A stretch of DNA of 64,000 nt from Ignavibacteria bacterium (lineage in GTDB: Bacteria; Bacteroidota; Ignavibacteria; Tepidaquicellales; Tepidaquicellaceae): positions 248,001-312,000 of the forward strand of contig JADJTX010000002.1 of NCBI GenBank assembly GCA_016710985.1, read 5' to 3'. A model generated the notes under the pieces. That model ran no database searches and had not been told where the DNA came from. It saw nothing but the letters and a program-made list of their open reading frames with translations. The translations under genes and the position numbers were made by a program. Positions 59,968 through 64,000 of the stretch are shown here, in pieces (the stretch's first letter is position 1; each line of letters begins with the position of its first letter).

Positions 59968-61227
59968 ATGAAAAAGATAATTTCAGTATTGCTCGTTGTT
60001 CATTGTTCATTGCTCATTGCAAAGGCGCAGTGGATACAGCAAAACTCAGGTACTAATCAAAATCTTCGCGATGTAGAATTTATTAATGACAAGACCGGCT
60101 GGGCGGTAGGTGACGGAGGCGTTGTTCCAAAAGACAACAAATAGTGGAACAAACTGGCTTAATATTCCAAACCCGGCAGTAGGGAAACCTCTTTTTAGTA
60201 TTCATCTGGTAGACAGTAATAATATTTATTTTGTCGGATGGTTCGAAACTATAATAAAATCTACAGATGGAGGTAATAGTTGGATTGAAATTCAAAATGG
60301 TCCATTTGGACAGGGCAGAAGTTTTACCAGTTTGTTTTTTGTAAATAAAGATACAGGTTGGATTGGTGGTTCAACGGGGAATTATTACATATTGAGAACA
60401 ACCAATGGAGGCATTACTTTTGATTCATCCTATCTATTCTGGGGTGGACTTCCTGATATGTTTTTTAAAAATTCTAATACGGGTTTAGTTTGTGGAGACG
60501 GTGCAGTGTTCAAAACCACGGATGCCGGATTAAATTGGTTCAGTACTAATGTACCGACTGGAGGTAGATTTTATATATTCAAAAAACTAGCTGTAGTAAA
60601 TGATAAAGTTTGGGTTTCAGCTGGCATTGTAGCTCCAGTATATAGAAGTACAAATTTTTGTGAGACGTGGGAAGTGCTGGATACTATTCGTCAGGAGTCT
60701 TCTGCAATTTATTGTATTTCATTTCTGATGAGAATACCGGCTGGGTAGGGGGAAGTTATGGGTATTTATATAAAACTACAAACGGATGTTACAACTGGCA
60801 AAGGGAAGAAACAACAGGAGATCAGAGATTTTGGGGTTCAATATATTGCTATAGCGATTCGATTGCCTGGGGAGTCGGAGGTGCAGGGAAGATACGATAT
60901 ACAACAAATGGCGGTCAGACTATGGTAAATATTAATTCGAAGAAACAAATGCAGAGCCTGAAGACTTTATACTTTATCAGAATTTTCCAAATCCTTTTAA
61001 TCCCCGAAACAAACATAGAATTTTTCATTCCAACCAGCAGCAAAGTCAGCTTAAAAGTCTTTGACACATCAGGTAAATTAATAAAAATCTTTTTAGATAA
61101 TATATTTATAAATAAAGGTAAGCGTTCATTTATTTTTAATTCAGGAAACCTTCCAAGCGGAATTTACTAATTTCAACTTGAGTCCGGAAATATAATTAAG
61201 ACAAACAAAATGGTGTTAGTTAAATAA
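59968..61227 (+). pseudogene. Decayed secreted protein with YCF48-like repeats and T9SS tail
   Basis: ATG 59968 opens a signal peptide (MKKIISVLLVV...LLIAKAQ) and the motif TGWAVGDGGVVQKTTNSGTNW, the first of about five beta-propeller-like repeats (GWIGGSTGNYYILRTTNGG, GLVCGDGAVFKTTDAG, GWVGGSYGYLYKTTNG, WGVGGAGKIRYTTNGG). A T9SS tail follows (NFPNPFNP, then KMVLVK at the end). The frame is broken by a +1 near 60125, a -1 near 60724, a -1 near 60941 and a +1 near 61006, and by TAA in place of a Tyr codon at about 61168. The five lesions include a nonsense change, so this looks like true decay, though the window also has other indels. Function unknown; such proteins are usually extracellular. 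Confidence 0.72.
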
Positions 61228-61333
61228 GGACATTTGTCCTATCAAAATAGTCTTGGAATAAATTTATTGTTTGAAATTTAAAACTTGAACAACATCCGGA
61301 GGGATAAAGCAGGTAAATGAAACACATCCAAAG

Positions 61334-61380
61334 TCCCGTAGGGACGAAATAACGGTTGATTATATTCCATCCCTACGGGA
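61334..61380. repeat. Palindromic repeat unit (tcccgtaggga ... tccctacggga)
   Basis: A perfect 11-base inverted repeat (61334-61344 with 61370-61380) with a 25-base spacer. Each arm is itself partly palindromic. It looks like a REP-type dispersed element between the two T9SS remnants. No transposase is nearby. Confidence 0.6.
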
Positions 61381-61438
61381 TTGGAATTTATCCGGTCAGG
61401 TATCGCGTGCAGGCGGTAGACAAATTTTATGATGTTTC

Positions 61439-61806
61439 GTGTTGTCGGATTTTGCAAATACTACAGCGTGGAATACTGAAGCAGGGCAAGGCGACGAGCG
61501 GGCGAAGGAAGAATGTTGTCCTGTCAGACATATAGCGACATTCCGGCAGTATGCTTTAAAACAGAACTTCCCGAATCCTTTCAATCCTGTTACAAACATT
61601 CAATATGACCTTCCGTTTGATAACTTTGTTTCGATAAAGATCTATGATATTTTAGGAAAAGAGGTTGTGACGTTGGTAAATGAAATGAAAAACGCCGGAA
61701 GGTATATATTTCATTCAATGGTTCGAACTTATCAAGCGGCATTTATTATTATAAGATCAAAGCGGGAGAGTATGAGCAGGTAAGGAAGATGCTTCTGATA
61801 AAATAG
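61439..61806 (+). pseudogene. T9SS sorting-domain remnant
   Basis: Only the C-terminal sorting domain of a secreted protein is recognisable: LKQNFPNPFNPVTNIQYDL, IKIYDILGKEVVTLVNEMKNAGRY, then after a frameshift near 61705 FNGSNLSSGIYYYKIKAGEY and a final KMLLIK before TAG at 61804-61806. There is no start, signal peptide or main domain upstream; the stretch before it (61380-61550) shows no family resemblance. It is probably the tail of a gene lost by deletion. Confidence 0.65.
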
Positions 61807-61815
61807 ATTTTGAAG

Positions 61816-61858
61816 AGTAAATCAAAAGCGGATGAATTACTATCCGTTTTGATTTACT
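61816..61858. terminator. Bidirectional terminator hairpin
   Basis: A long stem (agtaaatcaaaa-cggat with atccgttttgatttact, one bulge) around gaattact. It lies between the T9SS remnant (+) and the ferritin gene (-). On the minus strand it follows the ferritin stop by about 25 bases. Confidence 0.62.
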
Positions 61859-61882
61859 GAATATAAATTTACAGACTGGTTT

Positions 61883-62386
61883 TTATGTTCCCGGTGTATA
61901 TTTTCTCATTCCGAGCTGATTGTCTAAAGTAAGCACTCCGAATCCTTCACCATTGATCAGCTTTAATTTCGCTAGTAATCTTGAAATTGTTGCTTCTTCC
62001 TCGACCTGTTCATCTACATACCATTCAAGAAAACTTTTTACCGAGTGATCATTCTCTTTGATCGCAACGTCCATCAGTTCATTGATGCTTTTTGTCACAT
62101 ATCTTTCATGTTTAAGAGATTCTTCTATTACATTGGTGACTGATGTAAACTCTGATTTCGGCTCTTTTAAAGCTTTTAAAATCACTCGTCCGCCTTTATC
62201 GTGAACGAAGTTAAACATTTTCATTGCATGAAAATGTTCTTCCTGCGCCTGCACGTTGAAATAGTTTGCAAAGCCTTCCATCTCTATTGATTCCAGATAA
62301 GCGGACATTGACAGATAAAAATATTCTGCGAAAAATTCTTTATTGATCTGTTCATTCAGGGCATCCTGAAGTTTTTTTGTTAGCAT
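61883..62386 (-). CDS. ftnA: Ferritin-like iron storage protein (FtnA type)
   Basis: 167 residues, the usual length of bacterial non-heme ferritin. It oxidises Fe(II) and stores the mineral inside a 24-subunit shell in the cytoplasm. Ferroxidase-centre residues are in place: Glu17, Glu50, His53, Glu94 and Gln127, as in E. coli FtnA. No Met heme ligand pattern of bacterioferritin is apparent. The start is backed by aaggag eight bases upstream on the minus strand. The gene stands alone, between a terminator hairpin and a repeat element. Confidence 0.92.
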   Translation of the reverse strand: MLTKKLQDALNEQINKEFFAEYFYLSMSAYLESIEMEGFANYFNVQAQEEHFHAMKMFNFVHDKGGRVILKALKEPKSEFTSVTNVIEESLKHERYVTKSINELMDVAIKENDHSVKSFLEWYVDEQVEEEATISRLLAKLKLINGEGFGVLTLDNQLGMRKYTPGT

Positions 62387-62473
62387 TATTATTTTCTCCT
62401 TAAAATTTTAGTTGTTTAAAAATAACGATTTGTAAGATGAGATTAAATGTTTATCTATAAATGAAATTAATTT

Positions 62474-62609
62474 CAACACAGAGACACAGAGACTCAGAGA
62501 AAAATTAAGAAAAGCTTTTGACCTTCGTTATTTTGTGACTAATATGTTTTTCAGAAATAATTTGAAAAAATATTATTCTTCTCTGTGTCTCTGCGCCTTT
62601 GTGTTTAAT
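62474..62609. repeat. Intergenic inverted repeat of the cacagagacacagag type
   Basis: The left arm (62474-62506, caacacagagacacagagac...) and right arm (62576-62609, ttcttctctgtgtctctgcgc...) are near-complementary with about 70 bases between them. The right arm overlaps the end of the methyltransferase gene and encodes its last residues. Confidence 0.65.
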
Positions 62610-63769
62610 AAAATCCGGTCAAGATAGAAATCATCCAGTTGAAATTCTCTCTTTATCAAATTGATCTCTTCAAGTTTCTCATCTGATCTGATATGATGAT
62701 CTTTTTTAACTGCCGTGATCATGGTATTCTTTGCCGTATGCTCTGAGGATATAAACTCAAACACCTTTGTATCATAACCGAAATATTCCATCATGAGCGC
62801 TCTCAGTCCGTCCGTCACAGAAACAGCAAGCCGTTCCATCATTATGCCGTGTTTATAAATGCCTTTCATTGATGCGGGACTTGCTAGTTTTTTCCTGACG
62901 TATTTCTGACAGCAGGGCGCAAGGACGATTATCTCTGCATCCGATTGAACCGCTTTTACAATTGCATCATCAGTTGCAGTATCACAGGCATGCAGAGCAA
63001 CGACAATGTCTGTTTCATCCGTTTTAAAATCTTCTATTACTCCCGTTTCAAACTTTAAGCCGGTGAATTTGCATTCAACGGCAATCCTGTTTGATAATTT
63101 TATAAGCTCTTCTCTCTGCTCAATCCCTTTTATGAAAACGTTTTTGTTTAATGTGTTTGAAAAATAATCATACAAGGCAAATGTCATATAGCTCTTGCCC
63201 GAACCCATGTCAGCGATTTTTATTTCATTTTTATCCGAAAGCCGGGATGATCTGTAAAGTGAATCTACGATCCCGATAAACTTATCTACCTGTCTGAACT
63301 TATCATAGCTGTCAGCTTTTACTTTTCCGTCTGAGGTTGTAATGCCAAGCAGCTGAAAATATTTTGCATTCTGATCCACAAATCTTGATTTGGATTTGTT
63401 ATGTTCGGTGGTAACAGGTGATGTGAAGGAAGCTTTTTTTGTGTGAAGCTGAGGAATTCTTTTTTTCGAATAATCCAGCGAGTAATCACCGGAGGTTGTA
63501 AACAAAGTCGCGCTGAAAAAATCTTTACCCAGTATTTCGTCAGCTAATCTGATGCCTGTTTCAATTTCATAATTCTTAACAATGTCTTTTGTTTTGTATC
63601 TGAATTTAAATGAAAGTCTTTCACCTTCCTTTATCTCAATTTTAGTTACATATACATTCTGAAATTCCGGGTCACCGCCGCGGTATTTTCCAAAAGTAAT
63701 TTTTACAAAAGAATTATCTTCAATACTTTTCTTTAAATGATCAATAAATTTTTGTTTTTCAATTTCCAT
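62573..63769 (-). CDS. SAM-dependent methyltransferase-like protein
   Basis: 398 residues from ATG 63769. A GTG further upstream (63778) falls inside a repeat, so the ATG is preferred. Residues from about 185 on form a Rossmann methyltransferase domain: IKIADMGSGKSYMTFALYDYF is the SAM-binding loop, and ALHACDTATDDAI with LAPCCQK is the pattern of the Methyltransf_32 / GSTCD-like family, often tied to RNA modification in annotations. The first 180 residues are a separate region without a motif I know (GKYRGGDPEFQNVYV). The substrate is unknown. The last ten residues (NTKAQRHREE) are encoded by an intergenic repeat and are not part of the fold, so the original stop was probably lost or replaced when the repeat inserted. 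Confidence 0.82.
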   Translation of the reverse strand: MEIEKQKFIDHLKKSIEDNSFVKITFGKYRGGDPEFQNVYVTKIEIKEGERLSFKFRYKTKDIVKNYEIETGIRLADEILGKDFFSATLFTTSGDYSLDYSKKRIPQLHTKKASFTSPVTTEHNKSKSRFVDQNAKYFQLLGITTSDGKVKADSYDKFRQVDKFIGIVDSLYRSSRLSDKNEIKIADMGSGKSYMTFALYDYFSNTLNKNVFIKGIEQREELIKLSNRIAVECKFTGLKFETGVIEDFKTDETDIVVALHACDTATDDAIVKAVQSDAEIIVLAPCCQKYVRKKLASPASMKGIYKHGIMMERLAVSVTDGLRALMMEYFGYDTKVFEFISSEHTAKNTMITAVKKDHHIRSDEKLEEINLIKREFQLDDFYLDRILLNTKAQRHREE

Positions 63770-63773
63770 TTTT

Positions 63774-63800
63774 ACCACTAAGGCACTAAGTTCACTAAGA
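63774..63800. repeat. Short word repeat (accactaaggcactaag...)
   Basis: Tandem degenerate words of the form (g/t)cactaag occur just upstream of the methyltransferase ATG. This is another of the short intergenic repeat families in this flank; it carries the misleading upstream GTG. Confidence 0.5.
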
Positions 63801-63883
63801 AAAATATTTTAATTTTATAAATACTATTAATTGAAAGCAGAAAAATTGATTCAGTTGACTGCTTAATAATACAAGTTTTTTTC

Positions 63884-63952
63884 GCCACAAATTTGCACTA
63901 ATTCACACAGATATTTTATAATTTCTTTTTTTATTTCGTGTAATTCGTGGCT
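63884..63952. repeat. Inverted repeat (gccacaaatttgcac... / ...gtgtaattcgtggc)
   Basis: The left arm gccacaaatttgcactaattcacac and right arm ttcgtgtaattcgtggct are imperfect complements around a T-rich loop. The final 220 bases of the window (63780-64000) otherwise hold nothing I can assign. Confidence 0.5.
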
Positions 63953-64000
63953 ATCTCTTGTTTTCAAGATGATGCGGTAAGGTCTGTAACTTGATTTAAA

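Noticed and set aside
61439..61600. ORF start and upstream part of the second T9SS remnant as a real N-terminus
   Set aside because: No signal peptide, and the sequence before LKQNFPNPFNP shows no family resemblance. Only the sorting domain is supported.
1..64000. CRISPR array, tRNA, rRNA or insertion-sequence transposase
   Set aside because: No regularly spaced direct repeats, no tRNA or rRNA-like stretches and no transposase motifs were seen on either strand.

Overview
This window is dominated by the 3' part of a very large non-ribosomal peptide synthetase (NRPS) operon on the + strand (positions 3-53451). It is followed by a short, unrelated block of ordinary genes (54076-63769). The host looks like a member of the Ignavibacteria / Bacteroidota-Chlorobi group. 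Three genes or gene remnants carry the C-terminal type IX secretion (T9SS) sorting domain with the N-(F/Y)-PNPFNP signature, a promoter-like TAnnTTTG box precedes nrfH, the 2-oxoacid dehydrogenase E1 is an alpha/beta fusion, and the DNA is moderately AT-rich. Genus and species cannot be told from the sequence.

NRPS region. Four synthetase genes lie head to tail with gaps of 5 to about 80 bases. P1 (3-19148, cut by the left edge) holds modules 1-5, P2 (19227-38022) modules 6-10, P3 (38028-46025) modules 11-12, and P4 (46060-53451) modules 13-14 plus a terminal thioesterase. I read the ten specificity-pocket residues of each adenylation (A) domain by hand alignment to the gramicidin synthetase numbering and compared them with codes I remember. 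The assembly order would be: (upstream residues) - Gly - N-Me-Ile - Gly - D-N-Me-Phe/Tyr - Pro - D-Thr - Pro - N-Me-X - Leu - beta-Ala - D-Ala - Thr - hydrophobic - X, then release. X is the same unassigned polar code in modules 8 and 14. Three epimerisation domains (modules 4, 6, 11) are each followed by a D-type condensation domain, and three A domains (modules 2, 4, 8) contain an N-methyltransferase. P2, P3 and P4 start with small TubC-like docking heads. The thioesterase has Cys in place of the usual nucleophilic Ser. No MbtH, phosphopantetheinyl transferase, transporter or regulator lies in the window.

Integrity. P2 carries two single-base frameshifts (near 25380 and 32033) and P4 two homopolymer frameshifts (poly-T 46228-46233, poly-A 46869-46874). 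The housekeeping E1 gene also has two (near 59297 and 58661). Protein similarity continues across every break, so consensus errors are the simplest explanation, but real mutation cannot be excluded.

Right flank. A secreted T9SS protein (54076-55065) is followed by nrfHA for respiratory nitrite ammonification, with a Dnr/FNR-like box and a TAnnTTTG box upstream. Next come the convergent fused E1 dehydrogenase (minus strand), a decayed T9SS protein with YCF48-like repeats, a second T9SS tail remnant, a ferritin (minus) and a SAM-dependent methyltransferase-like gene (minus). Gaps between these genes hold several families of short inverted repeats. One of them supplies the last codons of the methyltransferase gene.
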